Assembly: GCF_000422845.1 (NCBI RefSeq)
Contig: NZ_AUGV01000009.1
Coordinates: 124,001-188,000, forward strand
Source of the DNA: Oceanobacter kriegii DSM 6294
GTDB taxonomy: Bacteria > Pseudomonadota > Gammaproteobacteria > Pseudomonadales > Oceanobacteraceae
DNA length: 64,000 nucleotides
Reading direction: 5' to 3'
The translations under genes were made by a program, and so were the position numbers. A model generated the notes under the pieces. It saw nothing but the letters and a program-made list of their open reading frames with translations, was not told the DNA's origin and did not search any database. Positions 25,938 through 33,817 of the stretch are shown in pieces. Positions within the stretch are counted from its first letter, which is position 1. Every line of letters begins with the position of its first letter.

Positions 25938-27014
25938 ATGGTTACATCACGTTTTTCTCCATCTTTGGTCCGGCCGCTCAGTTTGCATTTGTTTTCCCGG
26001 GCTTTGCGTCTTATGGCACTGCTTGCGAGCTTGCTGCTGACCTTTTCTACTGCGAACGCCCAGTCCGCGCTACCAAGCGTAAAAGTGGCTGTGCTGCAAT
26101 TCGGCACGCTGAACTGGGAAATGGACGTTATTCGCCAGCACCAGCTGGATCGCAAGCACGGCTTCCAGCTGGATGTGACGCCCGTCGGCGGTAAAAACGC
26201 CAGCTCGGTGGCGCTTCAAAGCGGTGCCGTGGATCTTATTTACAGCGATTGGGTGTGGGTGAACCGTCAGCGTCATGCCCGTCGTATGTACAGTTTTTCG
26301 CCGGTGTCGGCGGCAGCGGGTGGGGTGTATTTACAGCCCGATCTGAACGTCGGTTCGCTGAAGGGTTTTGATGGCCAGCGATTGGGCATTGCCGGTGGCG
26401 CTGTGGATAAAAGCTGGCTGCTGCTGCAAGCCTACGCCAAACAACAGGGCATTGAATTGCAGCAAACCGTGCAGCCGGTTTTCGCCGCGCCCCCTTTGCT
26501 GAACAAGCTGATGTTCGACAACAAGCTCGATGCCTCGCTGAACTTCTGGCATTACAGCGCCCGTTTGAAAGCCCGTGGCTACCGGCCCTTGATCACTGTT
26601 CAGCAGGTGTTGGAAGGTTTGGGTATTCGCTCGCAGGTGCCTTTGGTTGGCTGGGTGGTGAGTGATGATTGGGCGCAAGACAACAGTACGCTGCTGAACC
26701 GTTTTCTGTTGGCATCGAGTGAAGCCCGGCAGATTCTGTTGACCTCCGACGCCGAATGGCAGCGCATCAAGCCGCTGACCAAAAGCGAGGACTACGCCAT
26801 CTTTAATACCTTGCGTGATGAATATCGCAAAGGTGTTCTGACCACTTTCAACGCCGATAACGTCAAGGCGCTGCATGCCCTCTACGATATTTTTGCCCGC
26901 GAAGGCGGCAAGCAATTGACCGGTGGCGCGAATACGCTTGATGACCGCATGTTCCTGATGCCGGTTGAATGTCAGCCAGCTAGCCGTTGTGAGGTTCAGC
27001 GGGTTTCGCCATGA
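25938..27014 (+). CDS. ABC transporter substrate-binding protein, NitT/TauT type
   Basis: A 358-residue periplasmic protein. A basic N-terminus and hydrophobic helix (LMALLASLLLTFSTANAQS) form a signal peptide ending near residue 42. The mature part has the NMT1/SsuA-like pattern VKVAVLQFGTLNWEMDVIRQHQLDRKHGFQLDVTPVGGKNASSVALQSGAVDLIYSDWVWVNRQRHA. The family brings in nitrate, taurine, alkanesulfonates or pyrimidines; this one cannot be assigned a ligand. It overlaps the permease gene by 4 bp. Its position between hupC and hupD could be chance or indicate import of something needed by the hydrogenase; nothing in the sequence shows the latter. Confidence 0.85.
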   Translation: MVTSRFSPSLVRPLSLHLFSRALRLMALLASLLLTFSTANAQSALPSVKVAVLQFGTLNWEMDVIRQHQLDRKHGFQLDVTPVGGKNASSVALQSGAVDLIYSDWVWVNRQRHARRMYSFSPVSAAAGGVYLQPDLNVGSLKGFDGQRLGIAGGAVDKSWLLLQAYAKQQGIELQQTVQPVFAAPPLLNKLMFDNKLDASLNFWHYSARLKARGYRPLITVQQVLEGLGIRSQVPLVGWVVSDDWAQDNSTLLNRFLLASSEARQILLTSDAEWQRIKPLTKSEDYAIFNTLRDEYRKGVLTTFNADNVKALHALYDIFAREGGKQLTGGANTLDDRMFLMPVECQPASRCEVQRVSP

Positions 27015-27790
27015 GCCAGCACGGTAATCCTCCCGCTATTTGGTCATCCCTGCTGTGGTCATCAGTGCCACTGCTGCTGGTACTGGCTGGCTGGGAAATT
27101 GCCGCCCGTTGGGCCGACAGCAGCAATTTACCCGGCCTGTTTGCCGTGCTGGGGAGTTTGTACGAACACCTGTTAGAAGGCGACATGCTGCATCATTTGT
27201 CGGTAACCCTGCTTCGCGTCGCCGTCAGTTTTGCCATCGCCATGCTATTGGGCGTGGTAATCGGCATTGTGATGGGCGCTTATCGACGTCTGAATCTGGC
27301 CGGTGATGCCTTGCTGGTGATCGCCTTGAACGTACCTGCGTTGGTGACGATTCTGCTGTGTTACATCTGGTTTGGTTTGACCGAAGCTGCGGCCGTGACG
27401 GCGGTGGCGGTGAACAAGATTCCAACCGTGGTGGTGATGGTGCGAGAAGGTGCCCGCATTGTGGATCGTCAGCTGCTGGAGGTGGCGCAGGTGTATCGGG
27501 TATCGCGCTGGAAGACTTTCTTCCATGTGTATTTGCCGCAGCTCTACCCATTCATTATGGCGGCGGCGCGGTCGGGTCTGTCGTTAATCTGGAAGATTGT
27601 GCTGGTGGTGGAATTGCTCGGTCGCAGCGACGGCGTTGGCTTTCAGCTGGGTACCTTTTTCCACTTCTTCGATATTGCCAGCATCCTCGCTTACACCCTG
27701 GCGTTTGCCATTGTGATCCTGCTGATTGAAGCCGTTATTATGCGGCCTATCGACCGCTATATTGCGCGGGGTGGCTATGGTCAGGCTTGA
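27011..27790 (+). CDS. ABC transporter permease, NitT/TauT type
   Basis: A 259-residue permease of the SsuC/TauC class with about six membrane helices. The EAA loop that contacts the ATPase appears as LLEVAQVYRVSRWKTFFHVYLPQLYPFIMAAARSGLSLIWKIVLVVELLG. It overlaps the binding-protein gene by ATGA and the ATPase gene by 14 bp, so all three are one translationally coupled operon. No substrate information. Confidence 0.92.
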   Translation: MSQHGNPPAIWSSLLWSSVPLLLVLAGWEIAARWADSSNLPGLFAVLGSLYEHLLEGDMLHHLSVTLLRVAVSFAIAMLLGVVIGIVMGAYRRLNLAGDALLVIALNVPALVTILLCYIWFGLTEAAAVTAVAVNKIPTVVVMVREGARIVDRQLLEVAQVYRVSRWKTFFHVYLPQLYPFIMAAARSGLSLIWKIVLVVELLGRSDGVGFQLGTFFHFFDIASILAYTLAFAIVILLIEAVIMRPIDRYIARGGYGQA

Positions 27791-28505
27791 TCTCGATCTG
27801 AAACAAAAATACTACGCCAGCGCCCAGCAGGCGGCCTTGGGAGAAATCAACGCCAGTATTCCCGAAAGCCAGTTTGTGGCGTTGGTCGGCCCTTCCGGTA
27901 CCGGTAAAACCACGTTGCTGAATATGATCGCCGGGCTGGAGCCCAGCGAACCGGGCACCATCAAGGTGAACGGCCAAAGCCAGGCTCAAACTCCCTGCCA
28001 GCTGGGCTACATCTTTCAACAGCCACGGCTAATGCCGTGGATGACGGTTGAAGAAAATCTGCGACTGACGGCTCCGGAGATCGGTCAAGCTGACATCGAA
28101 GCCATGCTGGACATTGTTGGCCTGCAAGGAAAGGGCGCTGAGTATCCACGTAAACTCTCTGGCGGCATGCAAAAGCGGGTGAGCATTGCCCGCGCGTTTT
28201 TGGCCAAACCGGATTTGTTATTGCTCGACGAGCCGTTTGTATCCCTTGATCAGCCAACCGCGCAACACCTGCGGGGCATGCTGGAAAACCTTTGGCAGCA
28301 GCAAAAGCCCACCGTTATTTTCGTTACCCACGACCTCGACGAAGCCATACAACTGGCCGACCGCGTGCTGTTTTTATCGGCAGCGCCGGGGCGTTTGATT
28401 CTGGACAAAGCGGTTGAGTTGCCGCGTCCGAGGGGAGCGATTGAGGTGGAAGAGTGGAAGCAAGGGTTGCTGGCGGAGCATCCCGGGGTGCTGGCGGGTA
28501 GGTAG
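27777..28505 (+). CDS. ABC transporter ATP-binding protein, NitT/TauT type
   Basis: A 242-residue ATPase with Walker A GPSGTGKTTL, Q-loop YIFQQPRLMPWMTVEENL, signature KLSGGMQKRVSIARAF (LSGGM), Walker B LLLLDEPFVSLD and H-loop VIFVTHDLDEA. The PRLMPW after the Q-loop is typical of SsuB/TauB-type importers. The start at 27777 lies inside the end of the permease gene and gives a normal N-terminus; the open frame from 27726 would overlap the permease further. It completes the transporter. A REP element begins 11 bp after the stop. Confidence 0.93.
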   Translation: MVRLDLDLKQKYYASAQQAALGEINASIPESQFVALVGPSGTGKTTLLNMIAGLEPSEPGTIKVNGQSQAQTPCQLGYIFQQPRLMPWMTVEENLRLTAPEIGQADIEAMLDIVGLQGKGAEYPRKLSGGMQKRVSIARAFLAKPDLLLLDEPFVSLDQPTAQHLRGMLENLWQQQKPTVIFVTHDLDEAIQLADRVLFLSAAPGRLILDKAVELPRPRGAIEVEEWKQGLLAEHPGVLAGR

Positions 28506-28515
28506 CTTCTCGCTC

Positions 28516-28541
28516 GTAGGAGGACGCTTGCGTCCGAATGA
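28516..28541. repeat. REP element flanking the RAYT gene, left copy
   Basis: GTAGGAGGACGCTTGCGTCC is the reverse complement of the REP units at 29026-29216 and has the same orientation as the last unit at 29260-29280. It ends 5 bp before the stop codon of the RAYT gene. Confidence 0.9.
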
Positions 28542-28545
28542 CGGC

Positions 28546-29004
28546 TTACAGCCAAATGGCATCCCAGAATGGGTAGTTTCCCGGTGTATTAACCAAGCCC
28601 GCGCGTAATGGATTCGCGACGATATAGCGAGATGTTTCCTTCAGGTCTTCTTCCTGCCTCAAGGCATGATCATGAAAAGCATGCTGCCAGAGCTGCTCTG
28701 ATATTCCTCTTTGCTGGTTAACTGCTCGGGCTGACAAAGACTTCATCCGCATCACGGTTTTTGAAAGCGTGTCCTCTCCCAGTTGAATCAACCAATGTGC
28801 GTGCTCGGGCATCAGCACCCAGCAGATCAGGGTTGCGTCTTTTAAGGCTCGCTCGGATGTGAATGCCTTGATGGCAGACCTGGCTACATTGAAGTCAAGG
28901 AATACGGCCGTACGATTCAGTGTGGTTGTTGTGACGAGATAGATTCGTCCTGCTTCGGAGAAACGGCCGATACGCAGGTTTCTGTGTCCTTTCGCTGGAT
29001 TCAT
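28546..29004 (-). CDS. REP-associated tyrosine transposase (RAYT)
   Basis: A 152-residue Y1-transposase-like protein from ATG 29004 (MNPAKGHRNLRIGRFSEAGRIYLVTTTT). The HUH motif appears as LMPEHAHWLIQL (H-A-H variant) and the catalytic tyrosine as LKETSRYIVANPLRAGLV, both typical of the TnpA-REP family related to IS200/IS605. It is bordered by six REP palindromes: one just beyond its 3' end and five beyond its 5' end. Such domesticated transposases are thought to cut and spread REP sequences. The longer frame to 29094 would run into the REP array and is not preferred. Confidence 0.9.
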   Translation of the reverse strand: MNPAKGHRNLRIGRFSEAGRIYLVTTTTLNRTAVFLDFNVARSAIKAFTSERALKDATLICWVLMPEHAHWLIQLGEDTLSKTVMRMKSLSARAVNQQRGISEQLWQHAFHDHALRQEEDLKETSRYIVANPLRAGLVNTPGNYPFWDAIWL

Positions 29005-29025
29005 GGTCTGTGTCCTTACAGATCT

Positions 29026-29280
29026 GAATTCGGACGCAAGCGTCTTTCTACAAGGTGTGGTAATTAATCTGACGCTGGAGTCATTCGGACGCAAGCGTCC
29101 TCCTACAAAGCTTGGTCATTAATCTGACGTTGGCGTCATTCGGACGCAATCGTCCTCCTACGAGGCTTGGCGATTAATCTGACGTTGACGTCATTCGGAC
29201 GCAAGCGTCCTCCTACGAGGCTTGGCGATTGATCTGGCGTTTGATCGTTTGGCTCATTCGTAGGAGGACGCTTGCGTCCG
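29026..29280. repeat. REP array beside the RAYT gene
   Basis: Four direct units of CGGACGCAAGCGTCCTCCTAC type start at about 29026, 29081, 29136 and 29191, exactly 55 bp apart; the first has a TTTCTAC end and the third a GCAATCG change. The spacers are also similar (GGCTTGGCGATTAATCTGACG). A fifth unit at 29260-29280 is inverted and abuts the viaA stop. GGACGCAAGCGTCC folds into a hairpin. Confidence 0.92.
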
Positions 29281-29281
29281 A

Positions 29282-30889
29282 TTATCTTTCTTCAACCACC
29301 CGCTTTTTAAACGTTACCAATTCCTTGATTTCACTCCTGTGCGGGTCGTAGACCCATTCCTGGTCGAACAGGTGTTTCATGCGGTCGAGCATGTAGGTTT
29401 CGCCGATGACCAGTGAGTGGAAGTGGTTGCCGCGCTGTTTGGTGGTTTCGATTTTTTCCGGTAGTGGTTCCGGCAGTTCGGCCATCAGGAAGTCGGAGAT
29501 CACCAGCAGGTCGGCGCGGCGGTATTGGTCGGTTTGCATCAGTTCCAGCGAGCGCTCGAGCGCTGGGGTGATGTCGGTGCCACCTTCGAAGCTGCGGGTG
29601 AGGAAGGCCATCAGGTTGTTGCGGTTTTGTTCGGGGTCTTGCTCATCCGACAGTGACAGTTCTTCCACGCTGGTGGAGTAGCTGATCAGCAGGCAGGGGC
29701 GGTTTTCTTCGCGGGCCTGGCTGGCGAGGAACAGGGTGACGGCTTTGGCGACGGTCATCGGTGGGCCGCTCATGGAGCCACTGGTGTCGACGCAGATGAT
29801 CATCGGGCCGCGCACGGCACGGCTGATGTCGGTTGGATCGCCGTCTTCGTCTTCTTCGGGCTGATGATCAAGGCTTTGCACGTCGAAACACATCAGCCGT
29901 GATTCAATAAATTTAAGATCAAACAACAGCTCGGTATCGGGATCGGACAGCAGTGCCAGTTCGCTGGGTAACACGTGTTCGAGGTCACGCCCCAGTCGCA
30001 GGCCGACCAGTTCGTCGCGGGCGTGGTTGTCGTGCCAGTTACCGGTGTTGAGGTCGCGGGCGTTGACTTGTTCCAGTTGCTGCGACAGTTCCAGTTGGCG
30101 CAGTTTGCCGAGCAATTCACTAATGGCTTTGACGCCGTCGTCGTTGTTGAGGTAGTTGCTCCAGCGTTGCAGTTCGCGCAGGTCGTCGGCTTTGATGTCG
30201 GTAGCAGAAAGGTCGAACAGCAGGCCGCTGCTCATGCCCAGCGGTTCCAGCTGATGGTGCAGTTGTCCGAGCAACAACAGCAGTTCGTCGATGTCGGCAA
30301 GAAACTGCTGGCGGCATTCGCTGATGCGTTGCAGTTCCCATTCGCTGCGGGCGTGGTCGAGGGTTTTCTGCCATTCGGCCAGCAGCATTTCGAGGTGGAA
30401 AATCGGGTTTTCATCGACTTCGACGACTTCACCGGAATCGACCACGATGTCTTCGTCCAGATGCAGCCAGTAGTCTTCGTCGAGCGGACGGCTGAGCACC
30501 TGACAGAACTGGCGGAATTCCTTGAATATCTGCTCGAACAGTTTACGGATCGCTGTTTTCGCTGACGTGTCGTCGGTGGCTTGATAGTTATTCTGGTCGT
30601 CCGTTTGCGCTTGGCTTGCCCCCAGTTCAGCGGCCATAGCTACCACCCGGCTTTCCCAGCGGCGCAGGCGCTGTAGCTGTGGCTTGAATGGAAATTCACG
30701 CATCATGATGACGCGGGTGTCTTCGTCCCAGCGTTGTAGCTTGCGCTTGATCAGGTCTTCCGCTTGCGGATTGGAGCGCAGCCAGTGGTCGTGCTGTTGG
30801 CTTAGCTGTTGTTTGATGCTGTGGCCTGCAATACGAACCTTGTCGGCGTCCGGCTGGCTGGATTGAAAGCCAGAATTTGTCATCGACAC
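29282..30889 (-). CDS. viaA: ViaA-like VWA-domain protein
   Basis: A 535-residue cytoplasmic protein. The long helical N-terminal part (1-360) is followed by a von Willebrand factor A domain with the MIDAS motif DTSGS (D368, S370, S372), then GTDITPALERSLE and DLLVISDFLMAELPE. It is cotranscribed with and overlaps the MoxR-type ATPase gene by 10 bp, the ravA-viaA arrangement. In E. coli the pair affects respiratory complexes (Nuo, fumarate reductase) and aminoglycoside sensitivity. The start is probably a GTG with an ATG two codons later. An insert rich in Asp/Glu (EEDEDGDPTD) precedes the VWA domain. Confidence 0.88.
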   Translation of the reverse strand: MSMTNSGFQSSQPDADKVRIAGHSIKQQLSQQHDHWLRSNPQAEDLIKRKLQRWDEDTRVIMMREFPFKPQLQRLRRWESRVVAMAAELGASQAQTDDQNNYQATDDTSAKTAIRKLFEQIFKEFRQFCQVLSRPLDEDYWLHLDEDIVVDSGEVVEVDENPIFHLEMLLAEWQKTLDHARSEWELQRISECRQQFLADIDELLLLLGQLHHQLEPLGMSSGLLFDLSATDIKADDLRELQRWSNYLNNDDGVKAISELLGKLRQLELSQQLEQVNARDLNTGNWHDNHARDELVGLRLGRDLEHVLPSELALLSDPDTELLFDLKFIESRLMCFDVQSLDHQPEEDEDGDPTDISRAVRGPMIICVDTSGSMSGPPMTVAKAVTLFLASQAREENRPCLLISYSTSVEELSLSDEQDPEQNRNNLMAFLTRSFEGGTDITPALERSLELMQTDQYRRADLLVISDFLMAELPEPLPEKIETTKQRGNHFHSLVIGETYMLDRMKHLFDQEWVYDPHRSEIKELVTFKKRVVEER

Positions 30890-32457
30890 AAGGCTTCCAG
30901 TCGTTCGCAGTCCTTGATGCGTAAACGCAGGCTGTTCATTTGTTGTTCGACGCCAACTAACGCCTGATCGGTCAATTCAACGGGTACAAACAGCGAGCGC
31001 AGTTGTTGGCGGTATTCGGCCTGACTGGCTTCAGCACGGGCCACCAGTTCGCTGAGCTCGGCTTTTAATTCCCGTACCGATTGCGCCAGTGAGCTCACCA
31101 GTCGACGGTTCACATCCGGCTTGCGGTCGCCGCGGTAGAACAGCACTTCCGGCTGGAAAATCAGCTCTTCGTAGCGATAGGAATAGTCGCGGTATTCCAT
31201 CCGGCAGCTGCCCTGGCCTTCGAACTGGGCGGTGACTTCGCTGATCTCATTGCCGCGGTCGTCCAGCGGCGAGAAAACATCGCGGGTGCGCAGTTTTTCC
31301 ACCGGAATATAAAGCTCGACTTCTTTCACGTCGCGGTAGTTCACCAGCTCGAACTGGGCGTCGAGGAAGAAGAATTCACGGTCTTCAATGCGTTCGGTTT
31401 TGTAGACGTCCTGGGAGTAAAACAGCTCGTCGTTGATTTCGCGGTCAAGGCGATCCTTGGCCTGATCCAGCGTCGACAGCTGCATACCGGCTTCAAAGCC
31501 AACCGATTGCACCGCTTCCAGCACAATCAGTCCAACGGCGTCGCGGTTGCCTTCCTGAGTCCAGAGGCAGTGGCGCAGCAGCAGGGCGTCGCTGTGGTTG
31601 GTGTTGTTGCGGCCGTGGAAAAATGCTGAGGCTTTCATCAGACGTGCAGCGCGCTGCCAGCGGCGGTCGGAAACGTACACGCCCAGTTCTTCACGTTGTT
31701 GCTCCAGCTGGCTGCGAATCAGGTGAATGATGGTGAAGCAGTCGTTGCTGATAGCAACCTGATCGATCTCGCTTTGCCACTGCAGCCATTCATCTGAGCT
31801 GACCGCCAGTCCGTCGGGCATGTCGACCTTATCGGCAGAGGGGGCGCTATTCAGCAGCTGGTCGAAGTGATGGTTGTGCAGAATCGGAGACACTAGCAGG
31901 CGTACGATAAAACGATCGTAAAGGGCTTCGAGGCCCTGATCCGGCTGTGGCGTTTCGTTGGAAGCGGCGATCAGGGCTTTTAACGGTGCCTGCTCCAGCC
32001 GTTCGCCGTTGCGGAACACCCGCTCGTTCATCAGCGTCAGCAGGGTGTTCAGAATCGCCGGGCTGGATTTCCAGATTTCGTCCAGAAAGGCGAACTCGGC
32101 TTTCGGCAGGTAATGCTTGGTCTTGCGCAGGTACTGGTCCTGTTTCAATGCCTTGATGGATACTGGCCCAAACACTTCTTCCGGCGTACTGAAACGGTTC
32201 ATCAGGTATTCGAAGTAGCTTGGCTCGGTGAACGCTGAGGCAATCCGACGGGAGATCAGGCTCTTGGCGGTACCCGGTGGGCCAAACAGAAAACAGTTCT
32301 GGCCACACAGCGCGCTCAGCAGGGCAACGGCGATGACTTCTTCACGCTCGAACATGCCGGCGCTGATGTGTTCAACCAGTGACTGGATACGGCTCTGAAG
32401 ATCGGTCTGGCTCGAGTTTGGTTGCGGCTGTGGCTGGGCTGATTGTGACTGGCTCAC
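30880..32457 (-). CDS. ravA: RavA-like MoxR AAA+ ATPase
   Basis: A 525-residue ATPase. After a Gln/Ser/Pro-rich start it has Walker A GPPGTAKS (59-66), the RavA-type EYLMNRFSTPEEVFGPVSIKALK and Walker B EFAFLDEIWKSSPAILNTLL (~121-140), then NERVFRNG and ALIAASNETP. The C-terminal third contains the discoidal-domain-like region and a long helix typical of RavA. It forms hexamers in E. coli and works with ViaA. GTG 32457 is the start. It is encoded between hupC and hupD together with viaA; MoxR/VWA pairs often assist metalloenzyme assembly, so a link to respiration or hydrogenase is possible but unproven. Confidence 0.9.
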   Translation of the reverse strand: MSQSQSAQPQPQPNSSQTDLQSRIQSLVEHISAGMFEREEVIAVALLSALCGQNCFLFGPPGTAKSLISRRIASAFTEPSYFEYLMNRFSTPEEVFGPVSIKALKQDQYLRKTKHYLPKAEFAFLDEIWKSSPAILNTLLTLMNERVFRNGERLEQAPLKALIAASNETPQPDQGLEALYDRFIVRLLVSPILHNHHFDQLLNSAPSADKVDMPDGLAVSSDEWLQWQSEIDQVAISNDCFTIIHLIRSQLEQQREELGVYVSDRRWQRAARLMKASAFFHGRNNTNHSDALLLRHCLWTQEGNRDAVGLIVLEAVQSVGFEAGMQLSTLDQAKDRLDREINDELFYSQDVYKTERIEDREFFFLDAQFELVNYRDVKEVELYIPVEKLRTRDVFSPLDDRGNEISEVTAQFEGQGSCRMEYRDYSYRYEELIFQPEVLFYRGDRKPDVNRRLVSSLAQSVRELKAELSELVARAEASQAEYRQQLRSLFVPVELTDQALVGVEQQMNSLRLRIKDCERLEALCR

Positions 32458-32576
32458 GCGGACTCCGTGCGGTGATGGGCAAAAACGGGCTTTGCCATCA
32501 TAGCCTGACCCGCTGCGGGTTTCGATGAGCGTCTCTTGATCGTTTTATTAGGGAAACGAATCTTTTATATTTGCGC

Positions 32577-32592
32577 TTGATAATCTTTATCA
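32577..32592. promoter_or_regulatory. Inverted repeat TGATAA-TCT-TTATCA before the PepSY gene
   Basis: A perfect 6-bp inverted repeat with a 3-bp centre, in an AT-rich stretch between divergent ravA and the PepSY gene, 76 bp before the latter. It could be an operator for a response regulator or an iron/redox regulator; it does not fit FNR (TTGAT-N4-ATCAA). Confidence 0.4.
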
Positions 32593-32667
32593 CATTCCAC
32601 CTGGGCGGTTCGACGCAGAGGAATTCGCCCAATCACTACATTGATAATCAAAAAAAGGGGATGAAAC

Positions 32668-32949
32668 ATGCGTAAGGTTTTGATGGCGGCAGCGATGATG
32701 GCAGCGTCGTCCGTAGCAATGGCTGGGGCTGACTGTCAGGAGCACTCGGAAGCCGAGCAAATGCACATTCTGGATATGCAGAAAAAAATCGTTAATGAAT
32801 ACGGTTTTGCGATCAAGAAGTTCCTGCGCTCCGGCGATTGCTATGAAATCTACGGTTGGGGATTGAGCGACGATGGCAGCAAGTTTGAGCGTATTGAGGT
32901 GTACTTCGATACCAAAACCGGCGCCATCGTGAAGAAAGAAATCGACTGA
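32668..32949 (+). CDS. Periplasmic PepSY-domain protein
   Basis: A 93-residue protein with a cleavable signal peptide (MRKVLMAAAMMAASSVAMA) and a mature PepSY-like domain: MHILDMQKKIVNEYGFAIKKFLRSGDCYEIYGWGLSDDGSKFERIEVYFDTKTGAIVKKEID. The final VYFD.KTG.IVK is the usual PepSY end. Two cysteines (in GADCQEH and SGDCYE) may form a disulfide. AAGGGGATG precedes the start. It is followed after 2 bp by a cytochrome b561-type gene, a pairing common in gammaproteobacteria and often under a two-component system. Function of the pair is not defined. Confidence 0.85.
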   Translation: MRKVLMAAAMMAASSVAMAGADCQEHSEAEQMHILDMQKKIVNEYGFAIKKFLRSGDCYEIYGWGLSDDGSKFERIEVYFDTKTGAIVKKEID

Positions 32950-32951
32950 TC

Positions 32952-33467
32952 ATGGCGGCTAACTCCCACGCCAGCCGCTGGGATTTGCTGGTGCGACTCA
33001 CCCATTGGTGGGTCGCCGCCGTTTTCCTGTGGAATTACCTTTGGCCAGACGACGGTGACGACTGGCACCAGTGGCTGGGCTACAGCTTGTTGGCAGTGCT
33101 GGTGATTCGTTGGGGCTGGGGCTTTGTTGGCCCTGCCAATGCCCGCTGGCGGGATTTCTTTCCGACGCCAGCGCGGGTGCGCCACAGCATTCGCCATTTC
33201 GACGCTGAACATCAGCCGCAAGGCTACCGTCCTCACCATACGCCATTGGCGGGTGTGATGGTGGTCGGGCTTTGGCTGGGGTTGGCGCTGGTGGGCTTCT
33301 CGGGTTGGTTGCAGGAAACCGACCGCTATTGGGGCGAACAGTGGGTGCAGCTGTTGCACGAGTGGAGCGCCAATCTGGTGATGGCTGCTGTGGTCGTGCA
33401 TGTGTCGGCGGTGTTGTGGATTCAGCACAAGTTCCGCTTGCCGCTGGTGCGGTCAATGATTCGTTAA
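32952..33467 (+). CDS. Cytochrome b561-type membrane protein
   Basis: A 171-residue di-haem-type membrane cytochrome b with four helices. Candidate haem ligands are in RLTHWWVAAVFLWNYL, DWHQWLGYSLLAVLVIRWGWGF, HTPLAGVMVVGLWLGLAL and LLHEWSANLVMAAVVVHVSAVLW. The Tyr/His pattern matches Ni/Fe-hydrogenase-like cytochrome b domain proteins, but it is shorter than HupC and not part of the structural operon. It probably accepts or donates electrons at the inner membrane with the PepSY protein as a periplasmic partner. It lies immediately upstream of the hupD promoter region. Confidence 0.85.
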   Translation: MAANSHASRWDLLVRLTHWWVAAVFLWNYLWPDDGDDWHQWLGYSLLAVLVIRWGWGFVGPANARWRDFFPTPARVRHSIRHFDAEHQPQGYRPHHTPLAGVMVVGLWLGLALVGFSGWLQETDRYWGEQWVQLLHEWSANLVMAAVVVHVSAVLWIQHKFRLPLVRSMIR

Positions 33468-33666
33468 AAGCTCCGTTGAGAGCTCTTTTAAGGACTTCGC
33501 TGATTACTTGGTGGGTTCCTTAAACGCGAAGCGGCAGATAACCATCCGCAGGTGGTTATCTGTCTGCCGGGCAGTTCAGCCCCAGAAGGTCGATACAGGC
33601 ACCTCTTGCCTGTAGTGGTAATTAATCTTTCGGTTTTCTTATTTTTTGAAATATAACTTTCCACTC

Positions 33667-33742
33667 CTGTTTCTCCAAACCTGTAACCCCTGCCGTTACA
33701 GTGGCGTTTGCGCGGTTTTTTCCGTTTGGCACAGCTCTTGAT
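33667..33742 (+). promoter_or_regulatory. Shared upstream element and sigma-54 promoter of hupD operon
   Basis: At 33667-33688 the blocks CTGTTT, CTCCAAA and CCTGTAACC repeat the hupS upstream element. The last block is part of a perfect inverted repeat CTGTAAC-N7-GTTACAG (33681-33701) that is only a half-site before hupS. TGGCAC-AGCTC-TTGAT (33727-33742) is a sigma-54 promoter with exact spacing, 76 bp before hupD. The element-to-promoter distance is 12 bp longer than before hupS, about one helix turn. Confidence 0.7.
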
Positions 33743-33817
33743 TAACACTCGATAACATAAAAAAACTCACCGGCCGTGTTTGTTTGAACCTGCCCGAGTG
33801 AGAGATCGAGGCTAACC

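Noticed and set aside
29026-29280. Regular 55-bp direct repeats that resemble a CRISPR array
   Set aside because: The spacers between repeats are themselves similar, the repeat is a REP palindrome, a RAYT gene is adjacent and no cas genes are present.
32577-32592. FNR box before the PepSY gene
   Set aside because: The repeat is TGATAA-N3-TTATCA, not TTGAT-N4-ATCAA, so an FNR call is not supported.
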